Below are positions 8,281 to 17,021 of a DNA stretch of 64,000 bases, piece after piece. This DNA is from an uncultured Verrucomicrobiae bacterium (GTDB lineage Bacteria > Verrucomicrobiota > Verrucomicrobiia > Limisphaerales > UBA1096), in assembly GCA_937770485.1 (NCBI GenBank), contig CALJHX010000017.1, forward strand, positions 1-64,000, written 5' to 3'. Position 1 is the first letter of the stretch; each line of letters starts with the position of its first letter. Position numbers and translations under genes: made by a program. The notes under the pieces were generated by a model, which saw nothing but the letters and a program-made list of their open reading frames with translations, searched no databases and had not been told where the DNA came from.

Positions 8281-10098
8281 CTACTCTGTCGCCTTCGGTT
8301 GTTCCTGTTGAGGGGCGCGGAGGTTGATGTGCAGGTCGCGCAGTTGCCGGGGCTCGGCGGTGCCGGGGGCGTCGCTCATTAGGTCAGCGCCCTTCGCTGT
8401 TTTCGGGAAGGCGATCACTTCACGGATGCTTTCCGAGCCGCACAGCATGGCGATGAGCCGGTCGAAGCCAAGCGCGATGCCACCGTGCGGCGGTGCCCCG
8501 AATCGAAACGCCTCAAGCATGTAGCCGAACCGTTCCTGCGCCACGTCGGCCGGGATCTGTAGCACGTCCTCGAAGATGGTTTTCTGCAATTCGCGCTGGT
8601 GGATACGAATGGAGCCGCCACCCAACTCGACACCGTTTACGACGATATCGTAATGCTGACCGCGAACCGACTTGGGGTCGTTGGCCAACTTGGGGATGTC
8701 CTCCTCCACTGGAGAGGTGAACGGATGATGGCTGGAAAACCAGCGATCCATCTCCTTGTCGAACATCAGCAGTGGGAACTCGATGACCCAGAGGAAATTG
8801 AACTGGTCGGCCGCGATGCTCATCTTGCCCATCTCGGTTAATTTCTCGGCGCAATAGAGGCGGATTTTACCGAGGATCTCGCAGGCGTTGAGCCACTCGT
8901 CGGCGGCGAACAGGATGAGGTCGCCCTCCTCGATGGTCAGTTTCTCCTGCAGCGCAGCCTTCTCGGCGTCGCTGAAAAACTTGACGATCGGCGACTTCCA
9001 CTCGCCGTTCTCGATCTTAATGTAGGCGAGGCCCTTTGCGCCAAAGCTCTTGGCGTAGTCGGTCATCGTCTCCATTTGCCCTTGGGTGACGCAGGCAAAC
9101 CCCTTGGCGTTGAGCGCCTTGACCACGCCGCCTTTGGCAACCGTGCCGCTGAAGACCTTGAATTCGCTAGAGGCGAAGTCGTCGGTCATATCGACCAGTT
9201 CCATGTCGAAACGGGTGTCCGGCTTGTCGATTCCCCAGCGATTCATCACGTCCTCAAATGCGACGCGCGGGAACGGCGTGGGGATGTCGATGTCGAGCGC
9301 CGTTTTCCAGACGCGCGCGAGCAGTCCCTCGATGAGTGCGTAAATATCTTCGCGATCAATGAATGACATTTCGATGTCGATCTGCGTGAACTCCGGCTGG
9401 CGGTCGGCGCGTAAATCCTCGTCGCGATAGCAGCGGGCGAGTTGAAAATACTTCTCCACACCGGCGACCATGAGGATTTGCTTGTACTGCTGCGGCGACT
9501 GCGGCAGGGCGTAAAAGTGGCCGGGATGTAGTCGGCTCGGTACAAGGAATTCACGGGCACCTTCCGGCGTGCTCTTAAACAGCGTCGGCGTCTCGATCTC
9601 GAGGAAGCCCTGATCCTCCATGAACACGCGCGTCGCGGTGGCCACCCGGCTGCGAAGGCGCATGTTGTGGATCATCTCCGGCCGGCGCAGGTCGAGGTAA
9701 CGATGCTTGAGGCGCAGCTCCTCGTTGACCTTGGCGGCGACCTCGGGGTCGTCGATGTTAAACGGCAGAACGTCAGCGTGGTTGAGCACCTCGAGTTGTT
9801 CGGCCACGACCTCGACGAGGCCTGTGTCGATCTTCTCGTTCTTCGTGCCGTCGGGGCGAACACGCACCTTGCCGGTGACGCTGATGACGCTCTCGCTGTG
9901 GAGCTTTGAGGCGGTCTCGAACAGCTTGGCCGGCAGGTCGCTGGGGTCAAACACCGCCTGCGTGCGGCCTTCGCGATCGCGGATGTCGATGAAAAGCACC
10001 CCGCCCAGGTCGCGGTTGGAATGCACCCAGCCGTTGAGGGTGATGGCTTGGCCGACGTGTTCGTCTCGTATTTCGTTACAGTGATGCGTGCGCTTCAT
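8281..10098 (-). CDS. aspS: Aspartyl-tRNA synthetase
   Basis: Charges tRNA-Asp (class II aminoacyl-tRNA synthetase), 605 aa, standard bacterial length. It has the N-terminal OB-fold anticodon domain (LNGWVHSNRDLGGVLFIDIRDREG), class II motif 1 and 2 (FLEIETPTLFKSTPEGAREFLVPSR in pieces; ARCYRDEDLRADRQPEFTQID), the bacterial GAD insertion domain in the middle, and motif 3 GIALGFDRLIAML near the C-terminus. The residues that separate Asp-only from Asp/Asn-charging enzymes look mixed: RDLGG carries Leu, yet VRPDGTKN carries Gly. Whether it also charges tRNA-Asn cannot be settled here. It is downstream of rnd on the same strand with an 84-bp gap. Confidence 0.97.
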   Translation of the reverse strand: MKRTHHCNEIRDEHVGQAITLNGWVHSNRDLGGVLFIDIRDREGRTQAVFDPSDLPAKLFETASKLHSESVISVTGKVRVRPDGTKNEKIDTGLVEVVAEQLEVLNHADVLPFNIDDPEVAAKVNEELRLKHRYLDLRRPEMIHNMRLRSRVATATRVFMEDQGFLEIETPTLFKSTPEGAREFLVPSRLHPGHFYALPQSPQQYKQILMVAGVEKYFQLARCYRDEDLRADRQPEFTQIDIEMSFIDREDIYALIEGLLARVWKTALDIDIPTPFPRVAFEDVMNRWGIDKPDTRFDMELVDMTDDFASSEFKVFSGTVAKGGVVKALNAKGFACVTQGQMETMTDYAKSFGAKGLAYIKIENGEWKSPIVKFFSDAEKAALQEKLTIEEGDLILFAADEWLNACEILGKIRLYCAEKLTEMGKMSIAADQFNFLWVIEFPLLMFDKEMDRWFSSHHPFTSPVEEDIPKLANDPKSVRGQHYDIVVNGVELGGGSIRIHQRELQKTIFEDVLQIPADVAQERFGYMLEAFRFGAPPHGGIALGFDRLIAMLCGSESIREVIAFPKTAKGADLMSDAPGTAEPRQLRDLHINLRAPQQEQPKATE

Positions 10099-10182
10099 TG
10101 GCTAAAAATTGATCAATCCCCCGAAAAAGGGCGGTGGATGTTGCCGGGAAAAGCCCCGGTTTTCAAAGCTTATTTGCGGCGG

Positions 10183-11265
10183 TCACAGGTTCAGCAGTTC
10201 GCGCTGCCATGGGAGGATCTGTTTGCGCTCCTCGCCGTCCTCGAGCGATAGCCTCACGAGGGTGGAGCGGCTGGCGATGAGAGTGGGGTCGATGTTGAGT
10301 TCTTTGGCCTGTTTGTCGCGCTGCGCCTTGAGTGCCTCGTAAAACAGTTTTTCGCTCTGGCTGATGCGGCGGCGAACCGTGCGGGGAGTCTCGGGCCACT
10401 CTTCCGCCGGTAGATCCAGCGCTAGGCCAACCGCTTCGCGCAGCGACTTGAACCGGCGACTGGAGAGCTTGGCCGGCCAGGCCGTCTTCTGGTTTTTGTC
10501 GATCACGGTTCCGGCTATGCAAACGAGATCCTCGTGGCGGACAACGAAGTACGGCGGCTTGTTGGCGTCGATAGCCTCGATCTCCCGCCAATGCCACGCG
10601 GCGCGGAGGATGGCTTGCTCGCAGCGGCTGAGCTTACTCGAGCCCTTGAGCCGCCAAGCCTGACTGGTATCCGTCTCCTTGGGCGCGGCGTGGTCCCTGA
10701 TGAGTTTGTTGCAGATTTGTTCGTGCCACGTCGTCCGTCCCTTGGCCTTGAGTTGGTCGCGCAGCTGGTCGGTCAAGGCGCGGAGGTGCCGGCTGTCGTT
10801 GAGCGCGTAATCGGCCATTTTGTCGGTTAACGGCCGACGGGTCCAGTTAGCCTTTTGGGAGCCTTTGTCGAGAGTGATATCCAGCAGTTTGGACAGCAGA
10901 TCGTTCAGGCCGAAGGCGGCGAAGCCAAGCAGGCGCGCGGCCCACATTGTATCAAATATCTTTGACGGGACAAACTGGTGCGCGGCGTACATGAGGCGGA
11001 GGTCATTGTCCGAGCCGTGGATGAGTAGCTCTCGGCTGGCCAGGGCCTTGAACAGCACCGTCATGTCTAGGTTTTGCAGGGGGTCGATCAGCACATCCGT
11101 GTCGGGAAGGCTGATCTGCAACAGGCACAATTTCTCCGGATACGAGTGGAGGCTGTCCGCCTCGGTGTCTAGCGAGACCCAGCTGGACTTTCGTAGCTCG
11201 GGGAGAAACTCCTTTAATTGGACTTGAGTATCAATCAAGCGACGGGATTGTGTCAGCGCTTTCAC
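10183..11265 (-). CDS. rnd: Ribonuclease D-like 3'-5' exonuclease with HRDC domain
   Basis: 3'-to-5' exoribonuclease for tRNA and other structured RNA maturation. The DEDD nuclease motifs are visible: SLDTEAD (D and E of ExoI), HGSDNDLRLM (ExoII), and MADYALNDSRHL (ExoIII with Y and D). A C-terminal HRDC-like region covers roughly the last 130 residues. The open frame extends far upstream into the divergent acyl-CoA synthetase gene, but that part is only antisense shadow. I place the start at the GTG at 11265 (VKALTQSRRLID, 360 aa); a TTG at 11274 is the alternative. The divergent gene starts 82 bp away. Length and domain order match RNase D (about 370 aa). Confidence 0.85.
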   Translation of the reverse strand: MKALTQSRRLIDTQVQLKEFLPELRKSSWVSLDTEADSLHSYPEKLCLLQISLPDTDVLIDPLQNLDMTVLFKALASRELLIHGSDNDLRLMYAAHQFVPSKIFDTMWAARLLGFAAFGLNDLLSKLLDITLDKGSQKANWTRRPLTDKMADYALNDSRHLRALTDQLRDQLKAKGRTTWHEQICNKLIRDHAAPKETDTSQAWRLKGSSKLSRCEQAILRAAWHWREIEAIDANKPPYFVVRHEDLVCIAGTVIDKNQKTAWPAKLSSRRFKSLREAVGLALDLPAEEWPETPRTVRRRISQSEKLFYEALKAQRDKQAKELNIDPTLIASRSTLVRLSLEDGEERKQILPWQRELLNL

Positions 11266-11346
11266 GGTTGCCAAGGCAAAACCGTTGTTTGCCTGACTTG
11301 ACGAAACGATGGTTACCGTTTTTGCTCTTCCGCCGATATTGTTAAA

Positions 11347-12846
11347 ATGAGCAATCTTGCGAACACTTTTACCGAAACCGCCACCGCCAACGCCGACAAG
11401 ACGGCTATTTTCTGGGGCGACGAACAGCACACCTTTGGCCAAGCGCACGCCTTGGCCGGTGGCTTGGCCAAGCGGCTTAAGGACGAATTCGGCCTCCAAC
11501 CGGGCGATCGGGTGGGACTTTGGCTGAAGAATTGTCCGGAGTTTGTCTTCTCCCTCTTCGGCATTCTGCTGGCCGAGGGCGTCGTGGTGTCGATCAATAA
11601 TTTCCTCACGCCGGACGAGGTCGGCTACATCCTCGAAGACTCCGGGGCCAAGGTGCTCATCAGCGAGGCGTCGATGGCCGAGGGCACGGCGGCACTCCAG
11701 TCGCAGCTCGACGGCCTGGCCGTGATCGAGGTGGAGGAGCTTGGCCAAGCGGACTACAGCCAAGCGCCCGAGTTGCCACCGGCCGGCCAAGCGGGCGAGG
11801 ACTTGGCGCTGATCATTTACACCTCCGGCACCACCGGCAAGCCGAAGGGCGCGATGCTCAGCAACAACAACTTGCTGCGAAACGTCGGGGGAGTGATGGA
11901 GGAACTGGAACTGACGTCCGAGGATCGGATGGCGTGTTTGCTGCCGATGTTTCACAGCTTCAGCATGACCGTGTGCGTGCTGTTGCCGATGACACAGGGC
12001 CTGTCGGTCGTGGCGGTCAAGTCATTGCATCCTCCCAAGAACATCATCGGCGAGTTGCTGCTTCACCAGGCGACCGTCCTGCCGGCGATCCCGCAGCTTT
12101 ACCGGATGCTGTCCAACGTGCAGATGCCGCCCGGCATGGCGCTGCGGCTTTGCGTGAGCGGCGCCGCGCCGTTGCCGATTGAGGTGCTAAAGGCATTCAA
12201 TGAGAACGTCGGCATCCCACTGCTCGAGGGATATGGACTCAGCGAGACCAGCCCGGTCGCCACCTTCAACCCTTTGCACGGGGAGAAGAAAGCCGGCTCA
12301 GTAGGTCTCCCGATTCGCGGCGTGGCATTCCAGATTTGGAACGATGTCGGCGAAGTGCTGCCGACTGGCGAGCAGGGTGAGATTTGCATCAAGGGCCACA
12401 ACATCATGATCGGTTACTGGAACAACCCTGAAGCTACTGCGGCGGCAATCAAGGGAGACTGGTTTCTCTCCGGCGACATCGGCTACCTCGACGAAGATGG
12501 CTACCTCTACATCACTGACCGCAAGAAAGACATGCTGCTCGTCAACGGCATCAACGTCTATCCGCGTGAACTGGAGGAAGTGATCTACCAGTTTGATGGG
12601 GTGAAAGAGGCGGCGGTGATCGGCATTAACGACCCCCGCAAGGGCGACCTCGTGGTTGCCTGCGTGGCTCCAATCGAAGGGGCAACCATCGAGGACGCAG
12701 CGCTGCTTGCCTTCCTGAAAGACAAACTGGCGGCCTACAAGATGCCACGCAGGGTGATTCAGATGGAGGCGCTTCCCCGCAACGCCACCGGCAAAATCCT
12801 CAAGACCAAGCTCCGAGAAATCGCCGCCGAGAAATACGCCCGCTGA
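11347..12846 (+). CDS. Long-chain fatty acid-CoA ligase-like AMP-forming enzyme
   Basis: Adenylate-forming enzyme of 499 aa that activates a carboxylic acid to an acyl-AMP and then acyl-CoA. Motifs in order: YTSGTTGKPKGAMLS (P-loop-like AMP motif), LLEGYGLSETSPV, the GWFLSGDIGYLDEDGYLYITDRKKD region (here GDWFLSGDIG), and PRNATGKILKTKLRE with the catalytic lysine near the C-terminus. Length fits FadD/LcfB-like enzymes of bacteria. The exact chain length of the substrate is not readable. Three copies of the TTGGCCAAG word lie within the first 400 bases. It is divergent from rnd. Confidence 0.9.
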   Translation: MSNLANTFTETATANADKTAIFWGDEQHTFGQAHALAGGLAKRLKDEFGLQPGDRVGLWLKNCPEFVFSLFGILLAEGVVVSINNFLTPDEVGYILEDSGAKVLISEASMAEGTAALQSQLDGLAVIEVEELGQADYSQAPELPPAGQAGEDLALIIYTSGTTGKPKGAMLSNNNLLRNVGGVMEELELTSEDRMACLLPMFHSFSMTVCVLLPMTQGLSVVAVKSLHPPKNIIGELLLHQATVLPAIPQLYRMLSNVQMPPGMALRLCVSGAAPLPIEVLKAFNENVGIPLLEGYGLSETSPVATFNPLHGEKKAGSVGLPIRGVAFQIWNDVGEVLPTGEQGEICIKGHNIMIGYWNNPEATAAAIKGDWFLSGDIGYLDEDGYLYITDRKKDMLLVNGINVYPRELEEVIYQFDGVKEAAVIGINDPRKGDLVVACVAPIEGATIEDAALLAFLKDKLAAYKMPRRVIQMEALPRNATGKILKTKLREIAAEKYAR

Positions 12847-12867
12847 GCCGTCCCCCCGGGTCCTTCC

Positions 12868-12978
12868 ATGTTTGAACAAGCCCTCAAGAATATCGACGAC
12901 GTAGATGAACTGGGCGAAGTCGCTTCAATACGGGAGTTGTTCATCAACTTCCAAAAGCACCTCTTCGAAGCCGCATGA
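12868..12978 (+). CDS. Short ORF, 36 aa; opening resembles HsdM
   Basis: An ATG-started frame of 36 codons directly downstream of the acyl-CoA ligase (21 bp after its stop). The first dozen residues, MFEQALKNIDDV, resemble the conserved opening of type I restriction-modification methylases (HsdM, usually MFEQ-x-FKNIDD), after which the similarity stops: DELGEVASIRELFINFQKHLFEAA. It could be a remnant of a deleted hsdM, with start and end pieces joined, or a chance frame. No other restriction gene is nearby. It converges on the transporter-like gene at 12986. Confidence 0.25.
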   Translation: MFEQALKNIDDVDELGEVASIRELFINFQKHLFEAA

Positions 12979-12985
12979 GCGGATT

Positions 12986-14390
12986 TCAGGCCGTCCCGGC
13001 GCTTGGCTGCTCCTGCGCTTGGCCAAGCGCGGTGCCCGTTGTCTGCTGCTGTTCGCGTTCGAGCGACTCGAACTTTCGTCCGACAATCTTCACGCAGTAA
13101 AACCAGATGGCAAAGATGATGCAGGTGAATCCGCCGAGAAGCTGCAGGCCAAGCAAGCTGGTCTCCAATTGGCCGGCCTCGTTTCGCGTGTTGAGGAACA
13201 TTGGCACGAGGAAGGCGATTAGCAGTGCGACGACTTTGCCGGTGCGCTGGATAAACACCTCGACGAATGCCCTCGCGACGTATTTCTCCTGTCGTGACAG
13301 TGGATTGTAGAGAGTCTCGCGTCCGGTTTGATTGACCGAGTAGGCGAACGTGCTGTCGGAGATTTTCAGGAGACTGGCGGCGAGCAGGATTGGTGCGATA
13401 ATAAAAAAAAGCGAACTCAACGCGACGGCCAGGGGCAAGGCCAAAAGAATCCAGTGAATGCGATATTTGGGAAAGCCGGCTGCGAAGATACTGAAGCAAA
13501 GTTGGACGACTAGCGCTGCGATGTTTCCAATCGCGTACACGGTGCCGAAGTGGCTGCCAATGTCCTCTTTTGGGCACAAACCGCTCGGTCATCGCCGTGA
13601 ATTGGTAATCCAGCACCTCCGAAGTGATCTCATAAAAACCAACGATCCCAGCGATGGCTATCAGGTAACGGGACTTGAAGACCAGCGATGCTCCCTCGAT
13701 TGCGGCGTTAAACTTTTTCTTCGGGATATCGTTGGGGCTTGGTATCGGTTCGTGATGTGGTATCGACTTGGCCATCCACCCCGCGGCAAACGCCAACAGA
13801 CAGATCACCACGCCGATACCGATGATCGTGTGCAGCCATTGTTGGTTGTTCATCTCCCCAATCCATCCGCGGAAGTAGGTGCTGCCAACGGCACCACCGG
13901 ACACCGCCCCAAGCACGATAAAACCATAAAGCCGTTTGGCGTTCCTAAGGTCGACCGTGTCGTGAAGGAATGAGAAGAAAGCAGCCAGTATGAGGCTGAT
14001 GTACAGGTCGCCGAACCAGTAGAAGAGCCAGACTGTTGACTCGCTGGGTTCATTGATTTGCAGCGAAAAGTAGAACGTCATGGCGATGATCAGGCCCATG
14101 CAGCAATAGGTCAATCGTTGGCGCTTGGCCAAGCGGGTGACAAGGGTGAGGAAAACAACCAGCATGAAGGCGATCAAAAGGTTCATACCCTTGGCCAGAA
14201 GTTCAGCACTACTGCCGAGCATCTCCATCGAGCCCAGATTGAAGGTCTGATCACCGTCGTATAGCCCGATGAAAAGGGTTTTCTTAAGCGGCTTGAGAAT
14301 CCAAAAAATGGTCAGTGCCAGATTGATGTACAAGAACATGACCACCGTGAAGGCGATCTTTTTGCCGCTTGAAAAATGGTCGTTTGGCAT
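12986..14390 (-). pseudogene. Nucleotide transporter-like membrane protein (NTT/TLC-like), frame-broken
   Basis: Polytopic membrane protein of about 466 aa when two frames are joined. The 14390 side reads MPNDHFSSGKKIAFTVV onward with many helices, including WLFYWFGDLYISLILAAFFSF and NAKRLYGFIVLGAVSGGAVGS, a pattern typical of the ATP/ADP translocase-like (NTT/TLC) superfamily. After TERFVPK near 13575 the frame goes wrong, and the neighbouring frame continues EDIGSHFGTVYAIGNIAALVV with further helices to 12986. The break sits at a run of four A (minus strand CCCAAAAGAGGAC) where three would restore the frame, so a sequencing or homopolymer error is quite possible. It lies 33 bp downstream of the exported AAA+ gene on the same strand and is probably cotranscribed. 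Substrate unknown; family assignment moderate. Confidence 0.6.
13015..13030. repeat. Longest perfect copy of the iterated palindrome (16 bp)
   Basis: GCGCTTGGCCAAGCGC is a perfect 16-bp palindrome, the longest form seen of the word CTTGGCCAAG that recurs across the first 48 kb. Here it lies in the 3' end of the transporter-like gene, where the antisense strand codes ALGQAQ. Confidence 0.8.
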
Positions 14391-14423
14391 CGACTGAATC
14401 TCAGTTTATCGCGTCGATCCGAG

Positions 14424-16277
14424 TCAGAGGTCCACTTGGAACTCAAGCGAGTCGCCGCCCTCCACGCTGAGTTTAAATCGCTTGTTCTCCGCGGACAAAA
14501 GCTCGAGGTTGATGTTGGAGCCTTCCTCGAGCGGCGCCATCTCGATTTGGTAGTTGGTCACGCCGAGTGAGAGGATGCCGTTGATCATCCGCAGGGTGGG
14601 GCGCGCTCCGAAGGTGAGGCTTCGGCTCTCGCGGGCGATCAATGTGGGGATCGAGTCATCCACGCTCAGGTTCCAGTCGTAGGTTTCCTTCATGCCGTCG
14701 GCCTTGAGGCGGATGTGCAGCTTGGCCATGTCAATGTACTCGGGATCGGTGAACGGTCGGAACATGGCGATCTCGTCGAAGCGGTTGAGGAAACTGGGGC
14801 GGAACCGGTCGAGCAACGCCAACTCGAACAGCTCACGCACGTTGGCCTTGTCGCGATTTTTGACAATAACATCGTAGCCGGCGTTGGTGGTCATGATGAC
14901 GAAGCAGCCCCGCGCGTACATCGGCTTTTGGTTTCGGTCGTAAAAAATGCCCTCGTCGAGCAGGAAGTAAAGCCGGTCGAGCACCTGCACGTTGGCCTTG
15001 TCGATCTCCTCGAACACGTACACGGCGTGCGGGTTGATCGTGAGGTTGTCGGTCATGACGGAGAGGAAGCGATCCATGCTGGTCGAACTGCGGTAACTCG
15101 TCATGTCCATGGTAATCATTTTGAGGCCAAGATTTTTGGACAGCAGCTTGGAGAGGTATGTTTTGCCGGTACCGGTCGGCCCGGCAAACATGATGCTGGC
15201 GACCGGCTTTTCGTCGGTCCGCCCGCCGCCGTAGCCGATGCGCGACAGCCTCACGACGCCGTTGACCGCCTCGTCCTGCCCGATGAACCGCGAGCGAATT
15301 TTACCCGGCAACGCCTTGAGCATGGAGAAATCCTTCTGGATGATCCAGTCCGGCACCTGGGCAGCCTTCATCGAGGCGGCCTTGAGAGTGGCCTTGTCCA
15401 TCACGAACCGGCCGCTCTTTGCCACCGCCTCCTGCATCATCGTGACTAGTTCCTTGAACACTGTGAGGGTCCGCTGCGGTTCCGGCTTGTTGGGTTGGTA
15501 GTAGCCGATGGTGCCCTTGATGTAGTTGACGTGAGCCTCGGTCAACTTCAACTGCGGGATGTAGGCGCGGGCGTAGTTGAGCAGGATGCCATTGATGTCG
15601 TCGTTCCCGTACTCCGGCAGGAACACGGTGTCGCTGAAGGAGTTGATGACATAATTATTGTCGGAGCGCACGCGCGAGTAGTTAAAGTAGTCGATGAACG
15701 CGACGCTGCGCATCTTGCCACCCTGGATGTTCGGAGCGAACAACGTCTCCACGCCGGTGGAGGAGCGGTTCGAGGCGCCGAGCCCGATCATCGAGCTGAG
15801 GTTGGTGATGTAGAGAATGATGTCTTCGCCAAGCGCCGGCTTGCTGATTTGTTTCTGCCAATATTCCTGCACTTGACCAAGCAGCGTGTGGCCCTCGACG
15901 ATCTTCGGCAGGTCGATCTCGAGATGGGCGAACTTGGCCAAGTCGGGATCACCGCTCACTGCTAGGCTGGCGAGGTAGTAGCGGTAGGCCGACGAGGCGT
16001 CGCCGACGATCAGCACCGACTTGTTGCCGTGGTCGGCGGTTATGACGTTCTTGATGCGCTTGGTCAGATCCGGGAGAATTGGCAGGCCGCCCATGACCTT
16101 GGCCGGTTCCTCCCACTCGGGGCTGATGTCGTACTTGCCAGAGGGGTCATGGAGGACAAAGCAGGACTTGACCAACGTCTTGAGGTTGGACGCCGCCTGC
16201 ACGGGGGTGGAAACCAAAGTCGCGATGGCTATGGCGACAGGGACACGAAGGCTGTTTCTCAAAAAAAGCCGTTTCAT
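14424..16277 (-). CDS. Exported Clp-like AAA+ ATPase with a dead first domain
   Basis: 617 aa. A clear Sec signal peptide opens it (basic KRLFLRNSLR, hydrophobic VPVAIAIATLVST, cleavage after PVQA at about residue 28). About residues 60-250 resemble a ClpB/ClpA first AAA domain, but the Walker A position reads LIVGDASSAYR (no GKT) and the Walker B position reads LYITN (no DE), so it is presumably unable to hydrolyse ATP. The second AAA domain (about 320-570) is well kept: GPTGTGKT (366-373), Walker B VYVFEEID (419-426, with E where D is usual), sensor 1 in MTTNAG (N465), arginine finger in FLNRFDE (R499) and sensor 2 GARP (557-560). A Clp-like unfoldase sent across the inner membrane is odd, because the periplasm has no known ATP pool. 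The gene directly downstream is a nucleotide-transporter-like carrier. Confidence 0.85.
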   Translation of the reverse strand: MKRLFLRNSLRVPVAIAIATLVSTPVQAASNLKTLVKSCFVLHDPSGKYDISPEWEEPAKVMGGLPILPDLTKRIKNVITADHGNKSVLIVGDASSAYRYYLASLAVSGDPDLAKFAHLEIDLPKIVEGHTLLGQVQEYWQKQISKPALGEDIILYITNLSSMIGLGASNRSSTGVETLFAPNIQGGKMRSVAFIDYFNYSRVRSDNNYVINSFSDTVFLPEYGNDDINGILLNYARAYIPQLKLTEAHVNYIKGTIGYYQPNKPEPQRTLTVFKELVTMMQEAVAKSGRFVMDKATLKAASMKAAQVPDWIIQKDFSMLKALPGKIRSRFIGQDEAVNGVVRLSRIGYGGGRTDEKPVASIMFAGPTGTGKTYLSKLLSKNLGLKMITMDMTSYRSSTSMDRFLSVMTDNLTINPHAVYVFEEIDKANVQVLDRLYFLLDEGIFYDRNQKPMYARGCFVIMTTNAGYDVIVKNRDKANVRELFELALLDRFRPSFLNRFDEIAMFRPFTDPEYIDMAKLHIRLKADGMKETYDWNLSVDDSIPTLIARESRSLTFGARPTLRMINGILSLGVTNYQIEMAPLEEGSNINLELLSAENKRFKLSVEGGDSLEFQVDL

Positions 16278-16404
16278 CTTTGTTTGAAGGAATGCTGAGT
16301 TGGCTGCGGGGCAGCACGCTAGGCAATATGGTCGGGCAAACTGGCACGATTTCGGCCGTTGTCAAAAGAAAATCAACCGGCCCTTGATTGAAGCTACGCT
16401 TGGC

Positions 16405-16830
16405 TCAGAAGGTGGCAACCGCGAACGCCGTTTCCCTAGCATTCCGCGTGGCGTTGAGCGACTCGGCTAGCGCTTGGGTGTTTTCACCGATCCGTTTGGC
16501 CAAGCTCGCCAATTCGCCGTTGCATGGCCTCGAGTGCCTCCGATTGGTCGGTCAGTTTGTCCTCAAGGAGTTTGCGGTGGGCGCGTTCGCGGCTTAAATC
16601 GGCCTTGAGCGAGAGGTTGAACTCTCGTTCGTTGGCCAGTTCCTCCTGAATAATCCGATGGCGGTCCTCGAGAATATTGGCGCGATCGAGTGTCCGGCCC
16701 AGCTCCGGCTCCATCGTCTCGAGCTAGGCCTTGGCGCTCTCGGAGCGGTACGGGTGATTCTGGAAATATTCGCGATCGGTTTCGCTGAACACCCGTCCCT
16801 TGTACCGCCAGCGGAAGCCAAGTCACCCAC
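16405..16830 (-). pseudogene. Degenerate coiled-coil protein gene
   Basis: On the minus strand a coherent protein can be read only through interruptions. WRYKGRVFSETDREYFQ and NHPYRSESAKA are followed by an in-frame TAG (near 16722). Then comes LETMEPELGRTLDRANILE and a long charged heptad-like stretch to AMQRRIGEL. A frame change at GAGCTTGGCCAAACGG then leads to AKRIGENTQALAESLNATRN, ending TFAVATF-like at 16405. A TGA also lies just before the first segment. The coiled-coil character is clear and the family is not. The last frame change is at a variant of the iterated palindrome. The rest of 16278-17021 shows nothing else I can support. Confidence 0.45.
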
Positions 16831-17021
16831 CGACAAGGCCAAGGCCGTCGCTCGTTGTCACCTTCAAAGCAATCATTCCTGTTCTTAAATCCAACATCAC
16901 GCCGTAAAACCTTGAAGAATCGGTGCTAAATCGGCCCGTGATTTGCCGTTTTTGGCCGGTTTACATTGCGCCCTTGTCGTCAACTACCTAAAAAACCCGG
17001 GCACGATAACGTTTTTTGACC

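Noticed and set aside
10144-10163. Hairpin CCGGG-AAAAGC-CCCGG followed by TTTT
   Set aside because: It has the form of a plus-strand terminator, but both neighbouring genes are on the minus strand and no plus-strand gene precedes it.
10183-11955. Very long minus-strand frame as a 590-aa RNase D
   Set aside because: The first 230 codons are antisense to the acyl-CoA ligase and look like shadow sequence; the RNase D fold begins near 11265.
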